DNA of 64,000 nt from Solilutibacter pythonis (GTDB taxonomy: Bacteria > Pseudomonadota > Gammaproteobacteria > Xanthomonadales > Xanthomonadaceae), in assembly GCF_003697345.1 (NCBI RefSeq), contig NZ_RFLY01000001.1:62001-126000 (forward strand). The letters are read 5' to 3'. Numbering within the stretch: the first letter of the stretch is position 1; every line of letters begins with the position of its first letter. The translations under genes were made by a program, and so were the position numbers. Shown here piece by piece: positions 49,095-58,300 of the stretch. The notes below the pieces were generated by a model. It had not been told where the DNA came from and ran no database searches. It saw nothing but the letters and a program-made list of their open reading frames with translations.

Positions 49095-50051
49095 ATGAAC
49101 GAAGCGCAGGATCGCCCCGTCGCCCGCACCGTCCACGTCCCCGAGGCGCGTGCCGGCCAACGGCTGGATAACTTCCTGCTGGGACATCTGAAGGGGGCGC
49201 CCAGGTCGTTGATCTACAAAGTGGTTCGCAGCGGCCAGGTACGGGTGAACGGCGGCCGTGCCAAACCCGAGCGCAAGCTGGAGGCGGGCGATGAAGTGCG
49301 CATCCCGCCGGTGCGCTTGGCCGGGCCGGGAGAACAGGCGCCGCCGCCGAGGAGCTTGCTCGCGGCGCTGCAGGCCGCCATCGTGTTCGAGGACAGCCGC
49401 TTGCTGGCGCTGAACAAACCGAGCGGACTGGCCAGCCATGGCGGTAGCGGCATCGCTCACGGCGCGATTGAATCGCTGAGGGCGCTGCGGCCGGAGCAAT
49501 CGCTGGAACTGGTGCATCGGCTCGATCGCGATACCTCAGGGCTATTGATCGTGGCGAAGAAGCGCTCGGCCTTGCGCGAGTTGCAGGCATTGCTGCGCGA
49601 AGATCATGGCGCCGGCATCGAAAAACGCTATTTGACGCTGCTCGCCGGGCGCATGCCCGATGGCGTGATGACGGTCGATGCGCCGCTCCATGTGGGCTTG
49701 CGCCAGGGCGGCGAGCGCCATGTGGTGGTCAGTCCGGCCGGCAAGCCTTCGACCAGCCATTTCCGCGTGCTGGAGCGGCGTGGCGGGATGAGTTGGTGCG
49801 AGGTGAAGATCGATACCGGCCGTACGCACCAGATCCGCGCGCATGCTCGCCATCTCGGCCACCCGGTGGCGGGCGACGACAAGTACGGCGACCCGGCCAT
49901 CAACAGAAAACTGCGCGAGCAGGCGGGGCTGAAGCGATTATTCCTGCATGCGGCCAGCCTGCGTTTCGCCTTGGGCGAGGCGCGTGCCGAATACGTGCTG
50001 GATGCGCCGCTGGCGGCGGATTTGCGGGAGGTGCTGGACAGACTGGGGTGA
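49095..50051 (+). CDS. rluC: 23S rRNA pseudouridine synthase RluC
   Basis: A 318-residue protein with an N-terminal S4 RNA-binding domain (AGQRLDNFLLG, RSLIYKVVRSGQVRVNGGR) and the RluA-type catalytic domain with HRLDRDTSG, catalytic Asp at D144. RTHQIRAHARHLGHPVAGDDKYG is the conserved RluA-family end motif. RluC modifies U955, U2504 and U2580 of 23S rRNA in E. coli. Its divergent position next to rne supports RluC over RluD. Confidence 0.95.
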   Translation: MNEAQDRPVARTVHVPEARAGQRLDNFLLGHLKGAPRSLIYKVVRSGQVRVNGGRAKPERKLEAGDEVRIPPVRLAGPGEQAPPPRSLLAALQAAIVFEDSRLLALNKPSGLASHGGSGIAHGAIESLRALRPEQSLELVHRLDRDTSGLLIVAKKRSALRELQALLREDHGAGIEKRYLTLLAGRMPDGVMTVDAPLHVGLRQGGERHVVVSPAGKPSTSHFRVLERRGGMSWCEVKIDTGRTHQIRAHARHLGHPVAGDDKYGDPAINRKLREQAGLKRLFLHAASLRFALGEARAEYVLDAPLAADLREVLDRLG

Positions 50052-50057
50052 GCCGGT

Positions 50058-50482
50058 TCAGTGGGGCTGTCCGTCCCGCTCGCTGCTGGCCATTTCCGGC
50101 ATGTCGAGTCTAGATTGGAGCAGTTTGTTCAGTTCGGCTACCCTGTTCTGATAGCGTCGGTGGATCGAACCAAAGGTTTCGTTGTATTTCCCACTGGCCT
50201 TGATGCTTTCCAACTTGCTACGGTCATCTGGACTTGCAAAGCCAGGAAATTGTCGCGTGTCGCCCGCTGTTGTGTCGTCTCTTGGCTTCGTAGAGTGAGC
50301 ACTAGAAGAAGCAACGAAATAGGGGTCAGTAAAGCACCGATGAAGGCAGCGAAGCCGCCCGCTTCCTGAAGGTTCCGCGGCCAGCCGAAGAAGACGACTG
50401 CAAAGCCCACCGCTCCCAGGCAGGAAAACAGGATGATCCACTCGAATGCGTTATGTGATTTGGTGTTTTCCGTCCGCTTCAC
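50058..50482 (-). pseudogene. small membrane protein gene with apparent -1 frameshift
   Basis: Two frames join into one plausible protein. The first (50482 to about 50219) starts [19 protein letters not shown], has two membrane helices (FEWIILFSCLGAVGFAVVFF and AAFIGALLTPISLLLLVLTL) and continues with RSQETTQQRATRDNFLALQV. It then reads into an unlikely tail and stops at 50138. The -1 frame from 50219 continues as SKLESIKASGKYNETFGSIH and RYQNRVAELNKLLQSRLDMP to a stop at 50058. Together they would give about 140 residues with a charged helical tail. A single-base deletion, a read error or programmed shift are all possible. The ATG overlaps the phhB stop by four bases. Confidence 0.6.
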
Positions 50483-50817
50483 CCCAGTCGCTCCGTTTTC
50501 GCCGCGCAGATGAAGTCGTTTTCGCTCAACCCGCCGACGTCGTGGGTGGAGTAGCGCACCACGCAGCGGTCGTAATGGACGGAAAGGTCGGGGTGGTGGT
50601 CCTCTCGGTTGGCCATGTGCGCCAGCGCGTTAACGAAGCTCATCGTGCGGTAGTAGTCGGGAAAGGAAAAGGTCTTGGAAAGCGCGGCGCCGTTTTCGGC
50701 CAGTTCCCAGCCCGGCAACTGCGGCAGCAATTCACGGATGCTGGCTTCGCTCAGGCGGTGCTCCTGCCCATGCTTCGGGCTACAGTGGGCATTGGCGAGG
50801 GGAACCAAATCGCTCAT
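50479..50817 (-). CDS. phhB: 4a-hydroxytetrahydrobiopterin dehydratase
   Basis: A 112-residue pterin-carbinolamine dehydratase of standard length. The active-site signature is [20 protein letters not shown] with the histidines that bind the pterin, and [11 protein letters not shown] follows. It recycles the pterin cofactor of phenylalanine hydroxylase, or has a broader pterin role; no phhA is visible nearby. The last four bases overlap the start of the frameshifted membrane-protein gene. Confidence 0.94.
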   Translation of the reverse strand: MSDLVPLANAHCSPKHGQEHRLSEASIRELLPQLPGWELAENGAALSKTFSFPDYYRTMSFVNALAHMANREDHHPDLSVHYDRCVVRYSTHDVGGLSENDFICAAKTERLG

Positions 50818-50853
50818 CGGTGTTCCTAAAGTCGGCAGTCATTGGGAGGCCGA

Positions 50854-50859
50854 TAGAAT
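50854..50859 (+). promoter_or_regulatory. putative -10 element directly before nfuA (TAGAAT)
   Basis: TAGAAT ends six bases before the nfuA ATG. The only purine-rich stretch (GGGAGG near 50844) lies upstream of the -10, so it cannot act as a ribosome site for a transcript starting here. A leaderless mRNA is predicted. Confidence 0.45.
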
Positions 50860-50865
50860 ACCCGC

Positions 50866-51459
50866 ATGATCGACATCACCGAATCCGCACAGAATCATTT
50901 CCGCAAACTCCTTGCCAAGGAGGCGATGCCCGGCCTCGGCGTGCGTCTGTCCGCCGTCCATGCCGGCACGCCGCGCGCGGACGTGCGGCTGGAATTCGCG
51001 GGCCCGGATGACTTGTCCGGCGATGAGTGGGCGGTGGATTGCGAGGGCTTCACCCTGTGGGTGGATGCCGGCAGCGCCAAGGCGCTGGATGGCGCCCGTA
51101 TCGATTACGAGCCGCGGGCCACCGGCGGCCAGTTGCAGATCCGCGCGCCGAAGATCAAGGGCGAGGTGCCGCAGGCCGACGCCTCGCTGGTGGAGCGGGT
51201 GATGTGGGTGGTGGAGCAGGAGGTCAATCCGCAACTGGCGATGCACCGCGGTAGCGTGCGGGTGGAGGAAGTGACCGCGGATGGCATCGTGGTGTTGCGT
51301 TTTGGCGGTGGCTGTCACGGCTGCGGCATGGCCGACATCACTCTCAAGCAAGGCATCGAGAAGACCCTGCTGGAAAAAGTGCCGGGCGTGACCGCGGTGC
51401 GCGATGCTACCGACCACGCCACCGGGACCGCGCCTTACGCGCCACGCGCGGGCGGCTGA
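50866..51459 (+). CDS. nfuA: Fe-S biogenesis protein NfuA
   Basis: A 197-residue protein of the same layout as E. coli NfuA (191): a degenerate A-type carrier domain at residues 1-95 and a Nfu domain at about 105-190. The cluster-binding CxxC is C150 and C153 in [15 protein letters not shown] dimer carries a [4Fe-4S] cluster to apo-proteins and is important under oxidative stress or iron limitation. It starts without an obvious ribosome site. Confidence 0.96.
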   Translation: MIDITESAQNHFRKLLAKEAMPGLGVRLSAVHAGTPRADVRLEFAGPDDLSGDEWAVDCEGFTLWVDAGSAKALDGARIDYEPRATGGQLQIRAPKIKGEVPQADASLVERVMWVVEQEVNPQLAMHRGSVRVEEVTADGIVVLRFGGGCHGCGMADITLKQGIEKTLLEKVPGVTAVRDATDHATGTAPYAPRAGG

Positions 51460-51469
51460 GACGGTCCCA

Positions 51470-53116
51470 ATGGCATCGAGAGAGGGGTTGCTTGCAGTGC
51501 TGCTGGCACGCGGGCGTGGGCGCGGATCGTCGGGCCATCCGGGGCTGCCCGGTTTCGGTGCCGATGGGTGGGACGGGTTCGATTCCGGCTGGCAATTGCC
51601 GGCCGCCGCTGGCCCGGCGCGCGATGAATTGGTGGCGGTCATGGCGGCGCGCCCGCCACAGTCGCCTCCCGCGATTCCGCCTGAACTCGGGCGTTGGCAG
51701 CGCTGGCGCGGCCTGTTCGATGCGGGCTGGGATCCCGGCGGCCGCACCGAGCCGCGCCTGCGTAACGGCGCGATGGTCTTCAGCCTGTTCGTCAATGTGT
51801 TGTTCGGGGTGTTCCTGTTGGCTTCGATGTATCTGCGTTCGGGCGGCGAGGCGCCACCGGAGGAGGAGACCATCCGTATCCGCATCACCGGCTTCGGCAG
51901 CCCGGAAACCCCGGGCGGCGGCGCGGCGGCGGCCGATGGCGAACCGCGTCCGGCCGTAGCCGCCCGCCAAGCGAATGCGGTGACGGCTTCGGCCCGTAGC
52001 GCGCGCCGTCCTGCGCCGGCCAGCGCCCGGGCGGTTGCGGCTGAAACACAGGTGGTCGAGCAGCTCTTGCAAGTGACGGAGACGGCTGAGCCGGTGGGCG
52101 CGTTCCGCCTGCCGCCGATGCGAACCCTGGCCGTGCCGACGCCGCGCGCGCCCGAATTGCGCGAGGCGCCGGCGCCGGTCGAGCAGGCGATTCCCGGCCC
52201 GTTGCCGGACGTGCGCGCGATCGATTTGCCGGCGGCGCGTGACCCAGTGGCGCGGGCGCCGGCGATGAACGTTCGCGAACGCGAGATTCCGATGCCCGAA
52301 GCGCCGCCGCCGATGCGTGTTCCGCAGCTTGCCGCGCCTTCGTCCGAGCCGCGTCTTGTGGTGCGCGAGCTGCCGCCTCGCGCCTTGCCCGACTTGCCGG
52401 CCGAGCGGGCCGACAGCGGCGCCGCGTCTGCTGCCGAAACGGCGGGGAATGCGCCTGCCGCCCATGCCACTGCCAGCCCGCGTCCCGGTTTGCCGGGAGC
52501 CGCCGAGCGCTCGCCACGGCCGGGTCAGGCAGCCTCGGGGGAGGAGGCCGGGCCGGCGCGCGCGCGCGCTTCCGGCGGCTGGTCGGCCCCGGTTCGCGGC
52601 GACGACTGGGATGCCGCCGCGCGCAACCGCGCGGGACAGGCCAGCGGTGGCGACCGCGGCAATCCGCGTGGCGCCGGTGGCCAGGGAGGGGGGCTGTCCG
52701 GCCCGGATGGCCGCCCGCGTCTGGTGGACGACCGTTTCAAGCCACGTTTCCCCGACCCTTATAAAGAGGGCACTTGGCTCAAGCGGCCCGGTTTGCAGGC
52801 GCGCGGCACCATGTTCGATAGCATTTGGCGGCCGTCCGAGACATTGCTGCAAGAGTGGGTGAGGAAAGGGGTGAAGTCGATGCGCGTCCCGATTCCCGGT
52901 ACCGACCTGGAATTGGAGTGCGTGGTGTCGATGTTGCAGGCCTTGGGCGGCTGTTTGCCGGTGGCGGGCAAGAATGGCAAGTTCGACCAGCCCGCGCGCG
53001 CGCGGCCGGCGCCGCAGGTACCGTTCAAGCGCGAACTCTTCGAGAACCAGGGAGACCTGACGCCGCCCAACAAGACCGAAGCCCGGCCAGCCGAGCCGGG
53101 CGGTTCACCGGCCTGA
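51470..53116 (+). CDS. single-pass membrane protein with Pro/Ala-rich periplasmic linker
   Basis: A 548-residue protein of unknown function. Residues 1-100 are cytoplasmic and Gly/Trp/Pro-rich, residues about 101-122 (AMVFSLFVNVLFGVFLLASM) form one membrane helix, and residues 125-430 are an extended Pro/Ala/Arg/Glu-rich region with repeated RELP/APxP-like elements. The last 110 residues (from about KPRFPDPYKEGTWLKRPG) look folded and contain two cysteines. The layout resembles TonB. Proteins like this are called transmembrane repetitive protein in xanthomonads. It begins ten bases after nfuA and is likely co-transcribed. Confidence 0.7.
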   Translation: MASREGLLAVLLARGRGRGSSGHPGLPGFGADGWDGFDSGWQLPAAAGPARDELVAVMAARPPQSPPAIPPELGRWQRWRGLFDAGWDPGGRTEPRLRNGAMVFSLFVNVLFGVFLLASMYLRSGGEAPPEEETIRIRITGFGSPETPGGGAAAADGEPRPAVAARQANAVTASARSARRPAPASARAVAAETQVVEQLLQVTETAEPVGAFRLPPMRTLAVPTPRAPELREAPAPVEQAIPGPLPDVRAIDLPAARDPVARAPAMNVREREIPMPEAPPPMRVPQLAAPSSEPRLVVRELPPRALPDLPAERADSGAASAAETAGNAPAAHATASPRPGLPGAAERSPRPGQAASGEEAGPARARASGGWSAPVRGDDWDAAARNRAGQASGGDRGNPRGAGGQGGGLSGPDGRPRLVDDRFKPRFPDPYKEGTWLKRPGLQARGTMFDSIWRPSETLLQEWVRKGVKSMRVPIPGTDLELECVVSMLQALGGCLPVAGKNGKFDQPARARPAPQVPFKRELFENQGDLTPPNKTEARPAEPGGSPA

Positions 53117-53238
53117 GGCGGATGCGGGGCCGGCGTATGGGGGCGTGGCGTCCTGGGGATATGCCGGAGATGCGCACCCGGGCTCGAACAGTGGCTCGGG
53201 CATTGCTCTCAACTGGGCCGGGCCGCTGAAGCGGCCTG

Positions 53239-53658
53239 TCAGTGCGCCGACATGTCTTGCAGTTGGCTGGGGCGGCTGCCGAAGTAGGCGGAGACGTCGG
53301 CGATCTGTTGGTCGCTGAGCTTGGTCGCTTGCGGTGTCATCAAGGCGTGTTCGCGCTTGCCGTCGCGGTAGCGTTGCAGGGCATGGGCGATGTAGTCGTG
53401 ATATTGGCCGCCGATCTTCGGATAGCTGGGGTCGATCGGCGCGTTGCCTTCCTCGCCGTGGCAACTGACGCAGCTCTGGCCGGTGAGGGCCGTGCTGCCG
53501 GCGAGTTCCTTGCCGCGGGCGATATCCCCTTTGGGCAGGCCGGCCGAGGACGAGCTGCCTTGATCGCCGTCGCTGGAAGCGGTGGTGTCGTCGCCGTTGG
53601 CGCAGGCAATGACGGAAAGGGTGATGGACAGGATGGCGAGGAGGCGGAAAGTCGTCAT
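53239..53658 (-). CDS. class I c-type cytochrome, probable lipoprotein
   Basis: A protein of about 139 residues with an N-terminal export signal ending in SVIAC, a reasonable lipobox, then a Ser/Gly-rich linker and one c-type haem motif CVSCH with an axial Met candidate in HALMTPQATKLSDQQIADVSAYF. The fold segments resemble cytochrome c553/c4-type monohaem domains. A GTG at 53670 overlapping the upstream stop is an alternative start. It is the second of two co-directional cytochrome genes. Confidence 0.82.
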   Translation of the reverse strand: MTTFRLLAILSITLSVIACANGDDTTASSDGDQGSSSSAGLPKGDIARGKELAGSTALTGQSCVSCHGEEGNAPIDPSYPKIGGQYHDYIAHALQRYRDGKREHALMTPQATKLSDQQIADVSAYFGSRPSQLQDMSAH

Positions 53659-53666
53659 GCGCTGGC

Positions 53667-54008
53667 TCACTGGGTCTTCAGGCTGGCGAGGTAGGCCGCG
53701 ATGGCGGCGATGTCCTGTTCCGAAAAACTCTGCGCCTGGGCCTGCATGGTTGGATGCTGGCGTTTGCCCTGTCTGTATTCGGTCAGCGCGTTTTTCAGAT
53801 AGATCTCGGACTGGCCGACCAGCTTGGGTACCCGGTAGCTGGGGTAGGCGTTCTTGTAGCCGGCGATGCCGTGGCAGCCGCGGCAGGTGTAGGCCAGGCT
53901 GGCGCCGTCGGCGGCGGGCCGGGGCGGGGTGGCGGTGGCCGCGTTCTGCGCGGTGGCGGCGAACGGCAGCAACAGCGCCAAGCAGGCGGTGATCATGGTC
54001 GGTCGCAT
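53667..54008 (-). CDS. class I c-type cytochrome, soluble periplasmic
   Basis: A 113-residue protein with a cleavable signal (MRPTMITACLALLLPFAATA before QN), one haem motif CRGCH and the axial-Met region HPTMQAQAQSFSEQDIAAIAAYL. ATG 54008 is chosen because it gives a proper signal peptide; the frame runs on to 54125 without similarity and would cross the regulatory spacer. It forms a pair with the downstream lipoprotein cytochrome. The likely role is electron transfer in the periplasm, partner unknown. Confidence 0.84.
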   Translation of the reverse strand: MRPTMITACLALLLPFAATAQNAATATPPRPAADGASLAYTCRGCHGIAGYKNAYPSYRVPKLVGQSEIYLKNALTEYRQGKRQHPTMQAQAQSFSEQDIAAIAAYLASLKTQ

Positions 54009-54093
54009 CGGTCTGTACCCGGAGTCGGAGGGGTGCCGCTTCCTGCGGATTTCGCGGAGTATAGCCGCCTTGAACAAATATGGAATTCCCGTG

Positions 54094-54107
54094 TTGATCT
54101 CGATCAA
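54094..54107. promoter_or_regulatory. perfect FNR/ANR-type box (TTGAT-N4-ATCAA)
   Basis: TTGATCTCGATCAA matches the FNR consensus at all ten defined positions. It lies 86 bp upstream of the cytochrome ATG at 54008 (minus strand) and 83 bp upstream of the RND adaptor. On the minus strand a TATACT at 54063-54058 is a good -10 for the cytochromes; the box centre would then be near -49, not the classical -41.5, so the activation geometry is uncertain. Confidence 0.6.
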
Positions 54108-54118
54108 ACCAGGTGGTG

Positions 54119-54130
54119 ATGTCATGACAT
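54119..54130. promoter_or_regulatory. 12-bp perfect palindrome upstream of the RND operon
   Basis: ATGTCATGACAT is fully self-complementary and lies 60 bp before the adaptor ATG. Such palindromes are typical operators of TetR- or MarR-type repressors of efflux pumps. No such regulator gene is in the neighbourhood, so the binding protein is unknown. Confidence 0.5.
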
Positions 54131-54176
54131 GACCTTCGGCACCTTCACGGATTTTTCAGCAGGTGATTTACTTTCA

Positions 54177-54182
54177 TACAAC
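54177..54182 (+). promoter_or_regulatory. putative -10 element for the RND adaptor gene (TACAAC)
   Basis: TACAAC ends seven bases before the ATG at 54190, again without a ribosome site in between. The hexamer is a poorer match than the other candidates, so confidence is low. Confidence 0.3.
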
Positions 54183-54189
54183 ACCGATC

Positions 54190-55332
54190 ATGAGCCAGCC
54201 CATGTCCGTTTCGTCTCCGACGTTTTCCCGCCATTGCCTGCGCGGTGCCGCCATCGGCGTGCTGGTTCTTGCCCTGGCCGTTGGTCTGGTGGCCTGCAAG
54301 CGCGGTGACGCCGCCGGCAAGTCGGATGGCCAGGCCGAGAAGGTGGAGGCGGTGCCGGTCGAGGCCGTGCGCGTCGCCCAGCGCACCATGACCGCCAGCT
54401 ATACCGGCACCGCGGCGCTGGAAGCGCGTGGGGAGTCGCAGGTGGTCGCCAGGACCTCGGGTGTGGCCTTGCGAGTATTGGCCGAGGAAGGCCAGCAGGT
54501 GCGCGCCGGCCAGCCGCTGGCCCGCCTCGATCCCGCCCGCGCCAGCTTGCAGGTAACGCAGAGCAATGCCCAGGTGGCCAAGCTGGAGGCCAATTACCGC
54601 CGCGCCGTGCAACTGGCCGAGCAGAAGATGGTCAGCGCCAACGATGTGGACCAGCTCCGTTTCGATCTTCAGAACGCTCGCGCGACCAACCAGATGGCGC
54701 GGCTGGAGTTGTCCTACACCACGGTGGTGGCGCCGATCTCCGGGGTGATCGCTTCGAAAACGGTGAAGCCGGGCAATTTCGTGCAGATCAATTCGCCGAT
54801 TTTCCGCATCGTCGATACCTCGCGGCTGGAGGCTACGCTGAACGTGCCCGAGCGCGATATCGACCGCATCAAGCCGGGGCTGCCGGTGCAACTGGCGGTG
54901 GATGCGTTGCCGGGCCGTGGCTTTGCCGGCCAGGTCGATCGCGTCGCCCCGGTGGTCGACGCCGGCAGCGGTACCTTCCGTGTCATTTGCGGTTTCGAGG
55001 GCGGCGGCAGCCTGCAACCGGGCATGTTCGGGCGGATGGCGATCAACTACGACCAGCGCGCCGACGTCCCGGCGATCCCGCGCGTCGCCCTGCTCGATGA
55101 CGGCAGTGAGCCGGCCGTGTACGTGGTGCGCGCCGGCAAGGCCGAGCGTGTGCCGGTCAAGCTCGGGTATGCCGATGGGGCGTACGTCGAGGTGCGCGAG
55201 GGCCTGAAGCTTGGCGAACAGGTGGTGACTGCCGGCAAGAGCGCCCTGCGCGAGGGCGGCGCGGTGCAGGTGATCGACCCGAATGCGCCGGCCAGGACGG
55301 GCGTCGCCGCCCCGGCCGCGTCCGCCAAGTAG
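54190..55332 (+). CDS. RND efflux periplasmic adaptor, lipoprotein
   Basis: A 380-residue membrane-fusion protein. The signal ends in a lipobox (LVAC, C36), so it should be anchored to the inner membrane. It has the barrel-sandwich/biotinyl-lipoyl halves (TSGVALRVLAEEGQQVRAGQ and YTTVVAPISGVIASKTVKPG), a short helical hairpin between them, the beta-barrel (LEATLNVPERDIDRIKPGLP) and the membrane-proximal end (REGLKLGEQVVTAGKSALRE). It pairs with the two downstream permeases, like MdtA with MdtBC; no TolC-type channel is in the window. Confidence 0.92.
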   Translation: MSQPMSVSSPTFSRHCLRGAAIGVLVLALAVGLVACKRGDAAGKSDGQAEKVEAVPVEAVRVAQRTMTASYTGTAALEARGESQVVARTSGVALRVLAEEGQQVRAGQPLARLDPARASLQVTQSNAQVAKLEANYRRAVQLAEQKMVSANDVDQLRFDLQNARATNQMARLELSYTTVVAPISGVIASKTVKPGNFVQINSPIFRIVDTSRLEATLNVPERDIDRIKPGLPVQLAVDALPGRGFAGQVDRVAPVVDAGSGTFRVICGFEGGGSLQPGMFGRMAINYDQRADVPAIPRVALLDDGSEPAVYVVRAGKAERVPVKLGYADGAYVEVREGLKLGEQVVTAGKSALREGGAVQVIDPNAPARTGVAAPAASAK

Positions 55333-55349
55333 TGACGGAGCCGCCCGCG

Positions 55350-58300
55350 ATGACGCCTTCCCGTGGCTTCAATCTGGTCGAGTTCGCAACCCGGCGCCGC
55401 GTCACCATTCTGATGATGATGGTGACGCTGGTGCTGTTCGGCTTGATCGCGCTGTCCGGCCTCAAGGTCAATTTGTTGCCCGATCTCAGCTATCCCACGC
55501 TCACTGTCCGCACCGAGTACACCGGCGCTGCGCCGGTCGAGATCGAAACGCTCATCACCAAGCCGGTCGAGGAAGCGGTTGGCGTGGTCAAGGGGCTGCG
55601 CAAGCTGAAGTCGGTTTCGCGCACCGGCCAATCCGACGTGGTGCTGGAGTTCGTCTGGGGCATCGACATGGACAAGGCCAGTCTGGAAGTGCGCGACAAG
55701 ATGGAAGCCCTGCAACTGCCCCTGGACGCCAAGCCGCCGGTACTGCTGCGCTTCAACCCCTCCACCGCACCGATCATGCGCCTGGTGCTGGCGACGAAAT
55801 CCACCGACGGCGACGACAGCGCGCTGACTCGGCTGCGTCGCTACGCCGACGAGGACTTGAAGAAGAAACTGGAGCCGGTCGGCGGCGTGGCCGCGGTCAA
55901 GGTGGCGGGTGGGCTGGAGGACGAGATACAGGTCGAGATCGACCAGCAGAAACTGGCCGCGCTCAACATCCCGATCGACACCGTGATCAACCGGCTGAAG
56001 CAGGAGAACGTGAATCTCTCCGGTGGCCGACTGGAAGAGGGCGCCCAGCGCTATCTGGTGCGCACGGTCAACCAATTCGGTTCGGTGGACGAGATCGCCG
56101 AGCTGCTGGTCACTACCCGCAATGCCGGCAATGCCGAGGCCGAAAGCGCCGCGGCGCAGATGGCGCGAGTGGCGGCGGCCTCGGGCGATGCCAACGCGAT
56201 GTCGGCCGCGGCCTCGGTGCAGAGCGCCACTGGCGGCGGCGGCGCCGAACCCGGCGGCGGTTTGCCGGTGCGGCTGAAGGACATCGCCAGCGTGCGCCAG
56301 GGCTTCAAGGAGCGTGAGGCGATCATCCGCCTTGGCGGCCGCGAGGCGGTCGAACTGGCGATCTACAAGGAAGGCGATGCCAATACCGTCGCCACCGCCG
56401 ACAACATCGACAAGACGCTGGCGGCGATCCGCAAGCAGATGCCGCCGGAGGTGACGCTCACCACCATCGATGACCAATCGCAGTTCATCCGCCATGCCAT
56501 CCGCGACGTGCAGGTGGATGCGGTGATCGGCGGCTTGCTCGCGGTGCTGGTGATCTTCCTGTTCCTGCGCGATGGCTGGAGCACTTTCGTGGTCTCGCTG
56601 TCGCTGCCGGTGTCGATCATCACCACCTTCTTCTTCATGGGACAGCTCGGACTTTCGCTCAACGTGATGTCGCTGGGTGGCCTGGCGCTCGCCACCGGGC
56701 TGGTGGTGGATGACTCGATCGTGGTGCTGGAGTCGATCGCCAAGGCGCGCGAACGCGGTCTGGGCATCCTCGATGCGGCGATCCGGGGCACGCGCGAAGT
56801 CAGCATGGCGGTGGTCGCCTCCACCTTGACCACCATCGCCGTGTTCCTGCCGCTGGTGTTCGTCGAGGGCATTGCCGGCGAACTGTTCCGCGACCAGGCG
56901 CTGACGGTCGCCATCGCCATCGCGGTCTCGCTGCTGGTTTCGATGACCTTGATCCCGATGCTGTCCTCGCTCAAGGGCCGCGCACCCCTGGCCTTCCCCG
57001 AAGAGGCGCCGCGCGAACGCTTCGAGGCGCGCACGCACTGGCAGAAGCCGTTGGTGGCCGGGTCTCACGGCATCGGCCGGCTGTTTTCGATGCTCGCTTA
57101 CGGCCTCGCCCGGGGGCTGGTGCGGCTTTGGCGCGGGCTGGTGCGGGTAGTGTCGCCGGTGATGGGCAAGGCCAGCGACATCGCGATGGCGCCTTACGAT
57201 CGCGCCGAACGCGGCTACCTCAAGCTGTTGCCGGCGGCGCTGAATCGCCCGGCGCTGGTGCTCATCGCCGCCTCCGGCGTATTTGCGGCATCGATGCTGC
57301 TACTGCCGCTGCTCGGCGCCGATCTGATTCCGCAGCTCGCCCAGGATCGTTTCGAAATGACGGTCAAACTGCCGCCCGGCACGCCGCTGCGCGAAACCGA
57401 TGCCGTGGTGCGCCGCTTGCAGGGCAAACACGGTGGCGATGCCGGCTTGCAGGCGCTCTACGGTGTGAGCGGCAGTGGCACCCGGCTCGATGCCAGCCCG
57501 ACCGAAAGCGGCGAGAACATCGCCAAGCTGACAGTGGTGATGAAGGGCGGTGGCAATGCGAAGACCGAGGCCGCGCTCACCGACGGGCTGCGTCGGTCGA
57601 TGGCCGGGCAGGTCGATACCCAGGTCGATTTCAGCCGCCCGGAATTGTTCGCACTGTCCACACCGCTGGAGATCGAGGTGTCCGGCAACGACATCGGCGA
57701 GGTCGAGACGGCCGGCCGCGGACTGGCGGCGATGCTGCGCGCCAATCCGCACTATGCCGATGTCAAATCGACCGTGGAGCAGGGCTATCCCGAGATTCAG
57801 ATCCGCTTCGACCAGGCGCGCGCGGCGGCGCTCAACCTCACCTCGCGGCAGATCGCCGACGTGGTGGTGAAGAAGGTGCGCGGCGAGGTGGCCACGCGCT
57901 ACGGCTTCCGCGACCGCAAGATCGATGTGCTGGTGCGCGCCGAGGCCGACCAACGCGCCACGCTGGAGGACATCCGCAGCCTGGTGGTGAATCCCGGCGC
58001 CGGCAGGCCGGTGCGTTTGTCCGCGGTGGCCGAGGTCGAGGCCGGCACCGGTCCCAGCGAGATCCATCGCGCCGATCAGGTGCGCGTCGCGGTGGTCTCG
58101 GCCAACCTCGAAGGCATCGATCTCGGCGGCGCGGTGGAGGAAGTGCGGAAGATGGTCGCCGCCAATCCGCTCGGCGCCGACATCGGCCTGCATATCGGCG
58201 GGCAGGGCGAGGAGCTGCAGGCCGCGGTGCGTTCGCTCTTGTTCGCCTTCGGGCTGGCGGTGTTCTTGGTCTATCTGGTGATGGCCTCGCAGTTCGAATC

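Noticed and set aside
50138-50482. The 114-codon frame taken as a complete gene
   Set aside because: Its last 28 residues read as noise, while the -1 frame continues a convincing helical protein, so I describe it as frameshifted instead.
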